Shown here piece after piece: positions 24,202 to 37,080 of a stretch of DNA of 64,000 bases. The notes beneath the pieces are model-generated. The model made no database searches. It had not been told where the DNA came from and saw only the letters and a list, made by a program, of their open reading frames with translations. The first letter of the stretch is position 1, and the number at the start of each line of letters is the position of its first letter. Position numbers and translations under genes: made by a program. Source of the stretch: Osmia lignaria lignaria (lineage: Eukaryota > Arthropoda > Insecta > Hymenoptera > Megachilidae); contig NW_027478158.1 of the NCBI RefSeq assembly GCF_051020975.1, positions 30,310,001-30,374,000 of the forward strand, read 5' to 3'.

Positions 24202-24523
24202 TTGCAGATTTATCTCAAGGGAAGGGTCCTGACGGACATATTTCGAGATATTTCTTCTTCTTGTTGTTCTTCTTCTGCACAGCTAAGCTGGAAGTGGCAT
24301 TTGCAGCTCGCAATAGTGCAGAGTTATCTCAAAGAATGGGGCCACGGTGTTTCTGTATCTCTATTATGTTGGTGCGGCTTCGGAACTTTTAAATATCTTG
24401 ATATATCTCGAGAACTACGCTTCTGATCAAAAAATATCATAGAACATAAATTGTAGGAAACATAATTCTCTACAAAAAACGTCTTTTAACATTTTGCCAT
24501 AGCTCGCTTCGTTTCCGAGATAT
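24202..24523 (+). repeat. Monomer preceded by a divergent entry segment
   Basis: The segment leading into this unit reads AACGTTTTGTCATACCTTGC (24,166-24,185), where nearly all other units have AACATTTTGCCATAGCTCGC. That is four changes in 20 bp in what is otherwise one of the most constant parts of the monomer. The unit then has GGGTCCTGACGG, an AAAGAATGGGG body and a CGAGAACTACGCTTC end. It closes the 10/11-monomer zone and may be an older edge monomer that escaped homogenisation. Confidence 0.7.
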
Positions 24524-26132
24524 TTGCAGATTCAGCTCAAAGGAACTGGCCTGACGGACATATTTCGAGATATTTCTTCTTCTTGTTGTTCTTCCTCTGC
24601 ACAGCTAAGCTGGAAGTGGCATTTGCAGCTCGCAATAGTGCAGAGTCATCGCAAAGAAAGGGGCCACGGTGCTTCTGTATCTCTATTATTTTGGTGCAGC
24701 TTCGGAACTTTGAAATATCTTGATATATCTCGAGAACTACGCATCTGATCAAAAAATATCATAGAACATAAAAAGTAGAGAACTTAATTCTCTACAAAAA
24801 AGGTCTCTCAACATTTTGCCATAGCTCGCTTCGTTTCCGAGATATATGCAGATTTATCTCAAGGGAAGGGGCCTGACGGACATATTTCGAGATATTTCTT
24901 CTTCTTGTTGTTCTTCTTCTGCACAGCTAAACTGGAAGTGGCATTTCCAGCTCGCAATAGTGCAGAGTTATCTGAAAGAAAGGGGCCACGGTGTTTCTGT
25001 ATCTCTATTATGTTGGTGCGGCTTCGGATCTTTTAAATATCTCGATATATCTCGAAAACTACGCTTCTGATCAAAAAATATCATAGACCGTAAATTGTGG
25101 GAAACATCATTCTCTACAAAAAAGGTCTCTTAACATTTTGCCATAGCTCGCTTCGTTTCCGAGATATTTGCAGATTTATCTCAAGGGAAGGGGTCTGACG
25201 GACATATTTCGAGATATTTCTTCTTCTTGTTGTTCTTCTTCTGCACAGCTAAGCTGGAACTGGCATTTGCAGCTCGCAATAGTGCAGAGTTATCTCAAAG
25301 AAAGGGGCCACAGTGTTTCTGTATCTCTATTATGTTGGCGCGGCTTCGGAACTTTTAAATATCTTGATATATCGCGAGAACTACGCATCTGATCAAATAA
25401 TATCATAGAACATAAAAAGTAGGAAACTTAATTCTCTACAAAAACGTCTGTTAACATTTTGCCATAGCTCGCTTCGTTTCTGAGATATTTGCAGATTTAT
25501 CTCAAGGGAAGGGTCCTGACGGACATATTTCGCGATATTTCTTCTTCTTGTTGTTCTTCTTCTGCACAGCTAAACTGGAAGTGGCATTTCTAGCTCGCAA
25601 TAGTGCAGAGTTATCTCAAAGAAAGGGGCCACTGTGTTTCTGTATCTCTATTATGTTGGTGCGGCTTCGGAACTTTTAAATATCTTGATATATCTCGAGA
25701 ACTACGCATCTGATCGAAAAATATCATAGAACATAAAAAGAAGGAAACTTAATTCTCTACAAAAAGCGTCTCTGAACATTTTGCCATAGCTCGCTTCGTT
25801 TCTGAGATATTTGCAGATTTATCTCAAGGGAAGGGTCCTGACGGACATATTTCGGGATATTTCTTCTTCTTGTTGTTCTTCTTCTGCACAGCTAAACTGG
25901 AAGTGGCATTTCTAGCTCGCAATAGTGCAGAGTTATCTCAAAGAAAGGGGCCACGGTGTTTCTGTATCTCTATTATGTTGGTGCGGCTTCGGAACTTTTA
26001 AATATCTTGATATATCTCGAGAACTACGCATCTGATCAAAAAATATCATAGAACGTAAAAAGTAGGAAACTTAATTCTCTACAAAAAAGGTCTCTTAACA
26101 TTTTGCCATAGCTCGCTTCGTTTCCGAGATAT
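24524..26132 (+). repeat. Mixed monomers, two with a TAG stop and one with a 1-bp deletion
   Basis: This stretch begins with a CAGCTCAAAGGAAC unit (24,524) carrying several private changes (CATCGCAAAG, GGTGCTTCTG, ATTATTTTGG, CTTTGAAATATC). The two units near 25,490 and 25,812 share TTTCTGAGATATTTG, GGGTCCTGACGG and TTTCTAGCTCGC; the last puts an in-frame TAG into both. The A run just before 25,445 has five A instead of six, a 1-bp deletion. The pair looks like a local duplication of one odd monomer that then acquired private changes (TTTCGCGATAT against TTTCGGGATAT). Confidence 0.75.
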
Positions 26133-28708
26133 TTGCAGATTTATCTCAAGGGAAGGGGCCTGACGGACATATTTCGAGATATTTCTTCTTCTTGTTGTTC
26201 TTCTTCTGCACAGCTAAGCTGGAAGTGGCATTTGCAGCTCGCGATAGTGCAGAGTTATCTCAAAGAAAGGGGCCACGGTGTTTCTGTATCTCTATTATGT
26301 TTGTGCGGCTTCGGAACTTTTAAGTATCTCAATATATCTCGAAAACTACGCTTCTGATCAAAAAATATCATAGAAGGTAAATTGTAGGAAACATAATTCT
26401 CTACAAAAAAGGTCTCTTAGCATTTTGCCATAGCTCGCTTCGTTTCCGAGATATTTGCAGATTTATCTCAAGGGAAGGGGCCTGACGGACATATTTCGAG
26501 ATATTTCTTCTTCTTGTTGTTCTTCTTCTGCACAGCTAAGCTGGAAGTGGCATTTGCGGCTCGCACTAGTGCACAGTTATCTCAAAGAAAGGGGCCACGG
26601 TGTTTCTGTATCTCTATTATGTTGGTGCGGCTTCGGAACTTTTAAGTATCTCGATATATCTCGAAAACTACGCTTGTGATCAAAAAATATCATAGGACAT
26701 AAATTGTAGGAAACATAATTCTCTACAAAAAAGGTCTGTTAACATTTTGCCATAGCTCGCTTCGTTTCCGAGATATTTGCAGATTTATCTCAAGGGAAGG
26801 GGCCTGACGGACATATTTCGAGATATTTCTTCTTCTTGTTGTTCTTCTTCTGCACAGCTAAGCTGGAAGTGGCATTTGCGGCTCGCACTAGTGCAGAGTT
26901 ATCTCAAAGAAAGGGGCCACGGTGTTTCTGTATCTCTATTATGTTGGTGCGGCTTCGGAACTTTTAAATATCTCGATATATCTCGAAAACTACGCTTCTG
27001 ATCAAAAAATATCATAGAACATAAAAAGTAGGAAACTTAATTCTCTACAAAAAAGGTCTCTTAACATTTTGCCATAGCTCGCTTCGTTTCCGAGATATTT
27101 GCAGATTTATCTGAAGGGAAGGGGCCTAACGGACATATTTCGAGATATTTCTTCTTCTTGTTGTTCTTCTTCTGCACAGCTAAACTGGAAGTGGCATTTC
27201 CAGCTCGCAATAGTGCAGAGTTATCTCAAAGAAAGGGGCCACGGTGTTTCTGTATCTCTATTATGTTGGTGCGGCTTCGTAACTTTTAAATATCTCGATA
27301 TATCTCGAAAACTACGCTTCTGATCAAAAAATATCATAGAACATAAATTGTAGGAAACATAATTCTCTACAAAAAAGGTCTCTTAACATTTTGCCATAGC
27401 TCGCTTCGTTTCCGAGATATTTGCAGATATATCTCAAGGGAAGGGTCCTGACGGACATATTTCGAGATATTTCTTCTTCTTGTTGTTCTTCTTCTGCACA
27501 GCTAAGCTGAAAGTGGCATTTACAGCTCGCAATAGTGCAAAGTTATCTCAAAGCAAGGGGCCACGGTGTTTCTGTATCTCTATTATGTTGGTGCGGCTTC
27601 GGAACTTTTAAATATCTCGATATATCTCGAAAACTACGCTTCTGATCAAAAAATATCATAGAACATAAATTGTAGGAAACTTAATTCTCTACAAAAAAGG
27701 TCTCTTAACATTTTGCCATAGCTCGCTTCGTTTCCGAGATATTTGCAGATTTATCTCAAGGGAAGGGGCCTGACGGACATATTTCGAGATATTTCTTCTT
27801 CTTGTTGTTCTTCTTCTGCACAGCTAAACTGGAAGTGGCATTTCCAGCTCGCAATAGTGCAGAGTTATCTCAAAGAAAGGAGCCACGGTGTTTCTGTATC
27901 TCTATTCTGTTGGTGCGGCTTCGGAACTTTTAAATATCTTGATATATCTCGAGAACTACGCATCTGATCAAAAAATATCATAGAACATAATAAGTAGGAA
28001 ACTTAATTCTCTACAAAAAAGGTCTCTTAACATTTTGCCATAGCTCGCTTCGTTTCCGAGATATTTGCAGATTTATCTCAAGGGAAGGGGCCTGACGGAC
28101 ATATTTCGAGATATTTCTTCTTCTTGTGGTTCTTCTTCTGCCCAGCTAAGCTGGAAGTGGCATTTGCGGCTCGCACTAGTGCAGCGTTATCTCAAAGAAA
28201 GGGGCCACGGTGTTTCTGTATCTCTATTATGTTGGTGCGGCTTCGGAACTTTTAAATATCTTGATATATCTCGAGAACTACGCATCTGATCAAAAAATAT
28301 CATAGAACATCAAAAGTAGGAAACTTAATTCTCTACAAAAAAGGTCTCTTAACATTTTGCCATAGCTCGCTTCGTTTCCGAGATATTTGCAGATTTATCT
28401 CAAGGGAAGGGGCATGACGGACATATTTCGAGATATTTCTTCTTCTTGTTGTTCTTCTTCTGCACAGCTAAGCTGGAAGTGGCATTTGCGGCTCGCACTA
28501 GTGCAGAGTTATCTCAAAGAAAGGGGCCACGGTGTTTCTGTATCTCTATCATGTTGGTGCGGCTTCGGAACTTTTAAATATCTCGATATATCTCGAAAAC
28601 TACGCTTCTGATCAAAAAATATCATAGAACATAAATTGTAGGAAACATAATTCTCTACAAAAAAGGTCTCTTAACATTTTGCCATAGCTCGCTTCGTTTC
28701 CGAGATAT
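26133..28708 (+). repeat. Monomer series without clear higher-order structure
   Basis: These eight units mix body alleles without a block I can match at a fixed offset. Notable variants are TTTAAGTATCTC with GCACAGTTATC near 26,450-26,680, GGTCTGTTAAC near 26,733, an in-frame TGA from GCTAAGCTGAAAG in the unit at 27,421 (also GCAAAGTTATC and AAGCAAGGGG), and GGAGCCACGG with ATTCTGTTGG at 27,743, which anticipates the following subfamily. This appears to be a boundary zone between two homogenised islands. Confidence 0.65.
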
Positions 28709-31284
28709 TTGCAGATATATCTCAAGGGAAGGGGCCTGACGGACATATTTCGAGATATTTCTTCTTCTTGTTGTTCTTCTTCTGCACAGCTAAACTGGAA
28801 GTGGCATTTCCAGCTCGCAATAGTGCAGAGTTATCTGAAAGAAAGGGGCCACGGTGTTTCTGTATCTCTATTATGTTGGTGCGGCTTCGGAACTTTTAAA
28901 TATCTTGATATATCTCGAGAACTACGCTTCTGATCAAAAAATATCATAGAACATAAATTGTAGGAAACATAATTCTCTACAAAAAAGGTCTCTTAAGATT
29001 TTGCCATAGCTCGTTTCGTTTCCGAGATATTTGCAGATATATCTCAAGGGAAGGGGCCTGACGGACATATTTCGAGATATTTCTTCTTCTTGTTGTTCTT
29101 CTTCTGCACAGCTAAACTGGAAGTGGCATTTCCAGCTCGCAATAGTGCAGAGTTATCTCAAAGAATGGGGCCACGGTGTTTCTGTATCTCTATTATGTTG
29201 GTGCGGCTTCGGAACTTTTAAATATCTTGATATATCTCGAGAACTACGCATCTGATCAAAAAATATTATAGAACATAAAAAGTAGGTAACATAATTCTCT
29301 ACAAAAAATGTCTCTTAACACTTTGCCATAGCTCGCTTCGTTTCCGAGATATTTGCAGATTTATCTCAAGGGAAGGGGCCTAACGGACATATTTCGAGAT
29401 ATTTCTTCTTCTTGTTGTTCTTCTTCTGCACAGCTAAGCTGGAAGTGGCATTTGCGGCTCGCACTAGTGCAGAGTTATCTCAAAGAAAGGGGCCACGGTG
29501 TTTCTGTATCTCTATTATGTTGGTGCAGCTTCGGAACTTTTAAATATCTTGATATATCTCGAGAACTACGCATCTGATCAAAAAATATCATGGAACATAA
29601 AAAGTAGAAAACTTAATTCTCTACAAAAAAGGTCTCTTAACATTTTGCCATAGCTCGCTTCGTTTCCGAGATATTTGCAGATTTATCTCAAGGGAAGGGG
29701 CCTGACGGACATATTTCGAGATATTTCTTCTTCTTGTTGTTCTTTTTCTGCACAGCTGAGCTGGAAGTGGCACTTGCAGCTCGCAATAGTGCAGAGTTAT
29801 CTCAAAGAAAGAGGCCACAGTGTTTCTGTACCTCTATTATGTTGGTGCAGCTTCGGAACTTTTAAATATCTTGATATATCTCGAGAACTACGCATCTGAT
29901 CAAAAAATATCATAGAACATAAAAAGTAGAAAACTTAATTCTCTACAAAAAAGGTCTCTCAACATTTTGCCATAGCTCGCTTCGTTTCCGAGATATATGC
30001 AGATTTATCTCAAGGGAAGGGGCCTGACGGACATATTTCGAGATATTTCTTCTTCTTGTTGTTCTTCTTCTGCACAGCTAAACTGGAAGTGGCATTTCCA
30101 GCTCGCAATAGTGCAGAGTTATCTGAAAGTAAGGGGCCACGGTGTTTCTGTATCTCTATTATGTTGGTGCGGCTTCGGAACTTTTAAATATCTTGATATA
30201 TCTCGAGAACTACGCTTCTGATCAAAAAATATCATAGAACATAAATTGTAGGAAACATAATTCTCTACAAAAAAGGTCTCTTAAGATTTTGCCATAGCTC
30301 GTTTCGTTTCCGAGATATTTGCAGATATATCTCAAGGGAAGGGGCCTGACGGACATATTTCGAGATATTTCTTCTTCTTGTTGTTCTTCTTCTGCACAGC
30401 TAAACTGGAAGTGGCATTTCCAGCTCGCAATAGTGCAGAGTTATCTCAAAGAATGGGGCCACGGTGTTTCTGTATCTCTATTATGTTGGTGCGGCTTCGG
30501 AACTTTTAAATATCTTGATATATCTCGAGAACTACGCATCTGATCAAAAAATATCATAGAACATAAAAAGTAGGTAACTTAATTCTCTACAAAAAAGGTC
30601 TCTTAACATTTTGCCATAGCTCGCTTCGTTTCCGAGATATGTGCAGATTTATCGCAAGGGAAGGGGCCTGACGGACATATTTCGAGATATTTCTTCTTCT
30701 TGTTGTTCTTCTTCTGCACAGCTAAGCTGGAAGTGGCATTTGCGGCTCGCACTAGTGCAGAGTTATCTCAAAGAAAGGGGCCACGGTGTTTCTGTATCTC
30801 TATTATGTTGGTGCAGCTTCGGAACTTTTAAATATCTTGATATATCTCGAGAACTACGCATCTGATCAAAAAATATCATGGAACATAAAAAGTAGAAAAC
30901 TTAATTCTCTACAAAAAAGGTCTCTTAACATTTTGCCATAGCTCGCTTCGTTTCCGAGATATTTGCAGATTTATCTCAAGGGAAGGGGCCTGACGGACAT
31001 ATTTCGAGATATTTCTTCTTCTTGTTGTTCTTTTTCTGCACAGCTAAGCTGGAAGTGGCACTTGCAGCTCGCAATAGTGCAGAGTTATCTCAAAGAAAGA
31101 GGCCACAGTGTTTCTGTACCTCTATTATGTTGGTGCAGCTTCGGAACTTTTAAATATCTTGATATATCTCGAGAACTACGCATCTGATCAAAAAATATCA
31201 TAGAACATAAAAAGTAGAAAACTTAATTCTCTACAAAAAAGGTCTCTCAACATTTTGCCATAGCTCGCTTCGTTTCCGAGATAT
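28709..31284 (+). repeat. Four-monomer higher-order repeat, two copies (1,288 bp)
   Basis: The order CTGAAAG unit, AAAGAATGGGG unit, GCACTAGTGC with GTGCAGCTTCGG and CATGGAACAT unit, then GAGGCCACAGTG unit occupies 28,709-29,996 and again 29,997-31,284. A third round begins with the AAAGAATGGGG unit at 31,285. The copies are not identical: 29,997 has CTGAAAGTAAGG as at 17,118, and 30,641 has GTGCAGATTTATCGCAAGG. The stretch 29,353-30,600 also matches 16,474-17,720 unit by unit, about 12.9 kb away. This is therefore a displaced island of the 13-25 kb family. Confidence 0.83.
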
Positions 31285-33861
31285 ATGCAGATTTATCTCA
31301 AGGGAAGGGGCCTGACGGACATATTTCGAGATATTTCTTCTTCTTGTTGTTCTTCTTCTGCACAGCTAAACTGGAAGTGGCATTTCCAGCTCGCAATAGT
31401 GCAGAGTTATCTCAAAGAATGGGGCCACGGTGTTTCTGTATCTCTATTATGTTGGTGCGGCTTCGGAACTTTTAAATATCTTGATATATCTCGAGAACTA
31501 CGCATCTGATCCAAAAATATCATAGAACATAAAAAGTAGGATACTTAATTCTCTACAAAAAAGGTCTCTTAACATTTTGCCATAGCTCGCTTCGTTTCCG
31601 AGATATTTGCAGATTTATCTCAAGGGAAGGGGCATGACGGACATATTTCGAGATATTTCTTCTTCTTGTTGTTCTTCTTCTGCACAGCTAAGCTGGAAGT
31701 GGCATTTGCGGCTCGCACTAGTGCAGCGTTATCTCAAAGAAAGGGGCCACGTTGTTTCTGTATCTCTATTATGTTGGTGCGGCTTCGGAACTTTTAAATA
31801 TCTTGATATATCTCGAGAACTACGCATCTGATAAAAAAATATCATAGAGCATAAAAAGTAGGAAACTTAATTCTCTACAAAAAAGGTCTCTTAACATTTT
31901 GCCATAGCTCGCTTCGTTTCCGACATATTTGCAGATTTATCTCAAGGGAAGGGGCATGACGGACATATTTCGAGATATTTCTTCTTCTTGTTGTTCTTCT
32001 TCTGCACAGCTAAACTGGAAGTGGCATTTCCAGCTCGCAATAGTGCAGAGTTATCTCAAAGAAAGGAGCCACGGTGTTTCTGTATCTCTATTCTGTTGGT
32101 GCGGCTTCGGAACTTTTAAATATCTTGATATATCTCGAGAACTACGCATCTGATCAAAAAATATCATAGAACATAAAAAGTAGGAAACTTAATTCTCTAC
32201 AAAAAAGGTCTCTTAACATTTTGCCATAGCTCGCTTCGTTTCCGAGATATTTGCAGATTTATCTCAAGGGAAGGGGCATGACGGACATATTTCGAGATAT
32301 TTCTTCTTCTTGTTGTACTTCTTCTGCACCGCTAAGCTGGAAGTGGCATTTGCGGCTCGCACTAGTGCAGAGTTATCTCAAAGAAAGGGGCCACGGTGTT
32401 TCTGTATCTCTATTATGTTGGTGCGGCTTCGGAACTTTTAAATATCTTGATATATCTCGAGAACTACGCATCTGATCAAAAATTATCATAGAACATAAAA
32501 AGTAGGAAACTTAATTCTCTACAAAAAAGGTCTCTTAACATTTTGCCATAGCTCGCTTCGTTTCCCAGATATTTGCAGGTTTATCTCAAGGGAAGGGGCC
32601 TAACGGACATATTTCGAGATATTTCTTCTTCTTGTTGTTCTTCTTCTGCACAGCTAAACTGGAAGTGGCATTTCCAGCTCGCAATAGTGCAGAGTTATCT
32701 CAAAGAAAGGAGCCACGGTGTTTCTGTATCTCTATTCTGTTGGTGCGGCTTCGGAACTTTTAAATATCTTGATATATCTCGAGAACTACGCATCTGATCA
32801 AAAAATATCATAGAACATCATAAGTAGGAAACTTAATTCTCTACAAAAAAGGTCTCTTAACATTTTGCCATAGCTCGCTTCGTTTCCGAGATATTTGCAG
32901 ATTTATCTCAAGGGAAGGGGCCTGACGGACATATTTCGAGATATTTCTTCTTCTTGTTGTTCTTCTTCTGCACAGCTAAACTGGAAGTGGCATTTCCAGC
33001 TCGCAATAGTGCAGAGTTATCTCAAAGAAAGGAGCCACGGTGTTTCTGTATCTCTATTCTGTTGGTGCGGCTTCGGAACTTTTAAATATCTCGATATATC
33101 TCGAGAACTACGCATCTGATCAAAAAATATCATAGAACATAAAAAAGTAGGAAACTTAATTCTCTACAAAAAAGGTCTCTTAACATTTTGCCATAGCTCG
33201 CTTCGTTTCCGAGATATTTGCAGATTTATCTCAAGGGAAGGGGCCTGACGGACATATTTCGAGATATTTCTTCTTCTTGTTGTTCTTCTTCTGCACAGCT
33301 AAGCTGGAAGTGGCATTTGCGGCTCGCACTAGTGCAGAGTTATCTCAAAGAAAGGGGCCACGGTGTTTCTGTATCTCTATTATGTTGGTGCGGCTTCGGA
33401 ACTTTTAAATATCTTGATATATCTCGAGAACTACGCATCTGATCAAAAAATATCATAGAACATAAAAAGTAGGAAACTTAATTCTCTACAAAAAAGGTCT
33501 CTTAACATTTTGCCATAGCTCGATTCGTTTCCGAGATATTTGCAGATATATCTCAAGGGAAGGGGCCTGACGGACATATTTCGAGATATTTCTTCTTCTT
33601 GTTGTACTTCTTCTGCACCGCTAAGCTGGAAGTGGCATTTGCGGCTCGCACTAGTGCAGAGTTATCTCAAAGAAAGGGGCCACGGTGTTTCTGTATCTCT
33701 ATTATGTTGGTGCGGCTTCGGAACTTTTAAATATCTTGATATATCTCGAGAACTACGCATCTGATCAAAAAATATCATAGAACATAAAAAGTAGGAAACT
33801 TAATTCTCTACAAAAAAGGTCTCTTAACATTTTGCCATAGCTCGCTTCGTTTCCGAGATAT
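31285..33861 (+). repeat. Transition into the GCAGGTTTATC / GGAGCCACGG island
   Basis: The units from 31,607 carry GGGGCATGACGG (31,607; 31,929; 32,251), and GGAGCCACGG with ATTCTGTTGG appears at 31,929, 32,573, 32,895 and 33,862. The rare TTGTACTTCTTCTGCACCG is shared by 32,251 and 33,540 at a 1,289-bp offset, that is, four monomers plus one base. The extra base is an additional A in CATAAAAAAGTAGG near 33,141-33,146, a 1-bp insertion. A first GCAGGTTTATC unit is at 32,573, preceded by a private TTTCCCAGATAT. Confidence 0.75.
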
Positions 33862-36437
33862 TTGCAGGTTTATCTCAAGGGAAGGGGCCTAACGGACATA
33901 TTTCGAGATATTTCTTCTTCTTGTTGTTCTTCTTCTGCACAGCTAAACTGGAAGTGGCATTTCCAGCTCGCAATAGTGCAGAGTTATCTCAAAGAAAGGA
34001 GCCACGGTGTTTCTGTATCTCTATTCTGTTGGTGCGGCTTCGGAACTTTTAAATATCTTGATATATCTCGAGAACTACGCATCTGATCAAAAAATATCAT
34101 AGAACATAATAAGTAGGAAACTTAATTCTCTACAAAAAAGGTCTCTTAACATTTTGCCATAGCTCGCTTCGTTTCCGAGATATTTGCAGATTTATCTCAA
34201 GGGAAGGGGCCTGACGGACATATTTCGAGATATTTCTTCTTCTTGTTGTTCTCCTTCTGCACAGCTAAGCTGAAAGTGGCATTTACAGCTCGCACTAGTG
34301 CAGCGTTATCTCAAAGAAAGGGGCCACGGTGTTTCTGTATCTCTATTATGTTGGTGCGGCTTCGGAACTTTTAACTATCTTGATATATCTCGAGAACTAC
34401 GCATCTGATCAAAAAATATCATACAACATAAAAAGTAGGAAACTTAATTCTCTACAAAAAAGGTCTCTTAACATTTTGCCATAGCTCGCTTCGTTTCCGA
34501 GATATTTGCAGGTTTATCTCAAGGGAAGGGGCCTAACGGACATATTTCGAGATATTTCGTCTTCTTGTTGTTCTTCTTCTGCACAGCTAAACTGGAAGTG
34601 GCATTTCCAGCTCGCAATAGTGCAGAGTTATCTCAAAGAAAGGGGCCACGGTGTTTCTGTATCTCTATTATGTTGGTGCGGCTTCGGAACTTTTAAATAT
34701 CTCGATATATCTCGAAAACTACGCTTCTGATCAAAAAATATCATAGAACATAAATTGTAGGAAACTTAATTCTCTACAAAAAAGGTCTCTTAACATTTTG
34801 CCATAGCTCTCTTCGTTTCCGAGATATTTGCAGATTTATCTCAAGGGAAGGGGCCTGACGGACATATTTCGAGATATTTCTTCTTCTTGTTGTTCTTCTT
34901 CTGCACAGCTAAGCTGCAAGTGGCATTTGCAGCTCGCAATAGTGCAGAGTTATCTCAAAGAAAGGGGCCACGGTGTTTCTGTATCTCTATTATGTTGGTG
35001 CGGCTTCGGAACTTTTAAATATCTTGATATATCTCGAGAACTACGCATCTGATCAAAAAATATCATAGAACATAAAAAGTAGGAAACTTAATTCTCTACA
35101 AAAAAGGTCTCTTAACATTTTGCCATAGCTCGCTTCGTTTCCGAGATATTTGCAGGTTTATCTCAAGGGAAGGGGCCTAACGGACATATTTCGAGATATT
35201 TCTTCTTCTTGTTGTTCTTCTTCTGCACAGCTAAACTGGAAGTGGCATTTCCAGCTCGCAATAGTGCAGAGTTATCTCAAAGAAAGGAGCCACGGTGTTT
35301 CTGTATCTCTATTCTGTTGGTGCGGCTTCGGAACTTTTAAATATCTTGATATATCTCGAGAACTACGCATCTGATCAAAAAATATCATAGAACATAATAA
35401 GTAGGAAACTTAATTCTCTACAAAAAAGGTCTCTTAACATTTTGCCATAGCTCGCTTCGTTTCCGAGATATTTGCAGATTTATCTCAAGGGAAGGGGCCT
35501 GACGGACATATTTCGAGATATTTCTTCTTCTTGTTGTTCTCCTTCTGCACAGCTAAGCTGAAAGTGGCATTTACAGCTCGCACTAGTGCAGCGTTATCTC
35601 AAAGAAAGGGGCCACGGTGTTTCTGTATCTCTATTATGTTGGTGCGGCTTCGGAACTTTTAACTATCTTGATATATCTCGAGAACTACGCATCTGATCAA
35701 AAAATATCATACAACATAAAAAGTAGGAAACTTAATTCTCTACAAAAAAGGTCTCTTAACATTTTGCCATAGCTCGCTTCGTTTCCGAGATATTTGCAGG
35801 TTTATCTCAAGGGAAGGGGCCTAACGGACATATTTCGAGATATTTCGTCTTCTTGTTGTTCTTCTTCTGCACAGCTAAACTGGAAGTGGCATTTCCAGCT
35901 CGCAATAGTGCAGAGTTATCTCAAAGAAAGGGGCCACGGTGTTTCTGTATCTCTATTATGTTGGTGCGGCTTCGGAACTTTTAAATATCTCGATATATCT
36001 CGAAAACTACGCTTCTGATCAAAAAATATCATAGAACATAAATTGTAGGAAACTTAATTCTCTACAAAAAAGGTCTCTTAACATTTTGCCATAGCTCTCT
36101 TCGTTTCCGAGATATTTGCAGATTTATCTCAAGGGAAGGGGCCTGACGGACATATTTCGAGATATTTCTTCTTCTTGTTGTTCTTCTTCTGCACAGCTAA
36201 GCTGCAAGTGGCATTTGCAGCTCGCAATAGTGCAGAGTTATCTCAAAGAAAGGGGCCACGGTGTTTCTGTATCTCTATTATGTTGGTGCGGCTTCGGAAC
36301 TTTTAAATATCTTGATATATCTCGAGAACTACGCATCTGATCAAAAAATATCATAGAACATAAAAAGTAGGAAACTTAATTCTCTACAAAAAAGGTCTCT
36401 TAACATTTTGCCATAGCTCGCTTCGTTTCCGAGATAT
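33862..36437 (+). repeat. Four-monomer tandem duplication, near-identical (2 x 1,288 bp)
   Basis: The units at 33,862, 34,184, 34,506 and 34,828 recur at 35,150, 35,472, 35,794 and 36,116. Shared rare markers are GCAGGTTTATC with GGAGCCACGG; TTCTCCTTCTGC with GCTAAGCTGAAAG (an in-frame TGA), GTGCAGCGTTATC, TTTTAACTATC and CATACAACAT; TTTCGTCTTC; and CATAGCTCTCTTCG with GCTGCAAGTGG. I saw no difference at these sites, so the duplication is recent. Stop-bearing and intact units were copied together, which shows that loss of the open frame does not prevent amplification. Confidence 0.9.
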
Positions 36438-36759
36438 TTGCAGATTTATCTCAAGGGAAGGGGCATGACGGACATATTTCGAGATATTTCTTCTTCTTGT
36501 TGTTCTTCTTCTGCACAGCTAAGCTGGAAGTGGCATTTGCGGCTCGCACTAGTGCAGAGTTATCTCAAAGAAAGGGGCCACGGTGTTTCTGTATCTCTAT
36601 CATGTTGGTGCGGCTTCGGAACTTTTAAATATCTCGATATATCTCGAAAACTACGCTTCTGATCAAAAAATATCATAGAACATAAATTGTAGGAAACTTA
36701 ATTCTCTACAAAATAGGTCTCTTAACATTTTGCCATAGCTCGCTTCGTTTCCGAGATAT

Positions 36760-37080
36760 TTGCAGATTTATCTCAAGGCAAGGGGCCTGACGGACATATT
36801 TCGAGATATTTCTTCTTCTTGTTGCTCTTCTTCTGCACAGCTAAGCTGGAAGTGCCATTGCGGCTCGCACTAGTGCAGAGATATCTCAAAGAAAGGGGCC
36901 ACGGTGTTTCTGTATCTCTATTATGTTGGTGCGGCTTCGGAACTTTTAAATATCTTGATATATCTCGAGAACTACGCATCTGATCAAAAAATATCATAGA
37001 ACATAAAAAGTAGGAAACTTAATTCTCTACAAAAAAGGTCTCTTAACATTTTGCCATAGCTCGCTTCGTTTCCGAGATAT
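36760..37080 (+). repeat. 321-bp monomer with a 1-bp deletion
   Basis: GTGGCATTTGCGG of related units is changed to GTGCCATTGCGG here (about 36,852-36,863): one substitution and one lost T. The unit also has AAATAGG in the linker, CAAGGCAAGG, TTGCTCTTC and GAGATATCTC. It belongs with the CAAGGCAAGG units at 38,691 and 40,623, which keep the full length. The deletion shifts the recurrent frame and fuses no other feature. Confidence 0.85.

Noticed and set aside
24172..24426. Longer 84-codon frames (24,172; 46,067; 59,621; 63,163)
   Set aside because: Each results from one or two substitutions creating an upstream ATG or removing the TGA in a single unit. There is no shared extension and no sign of function.
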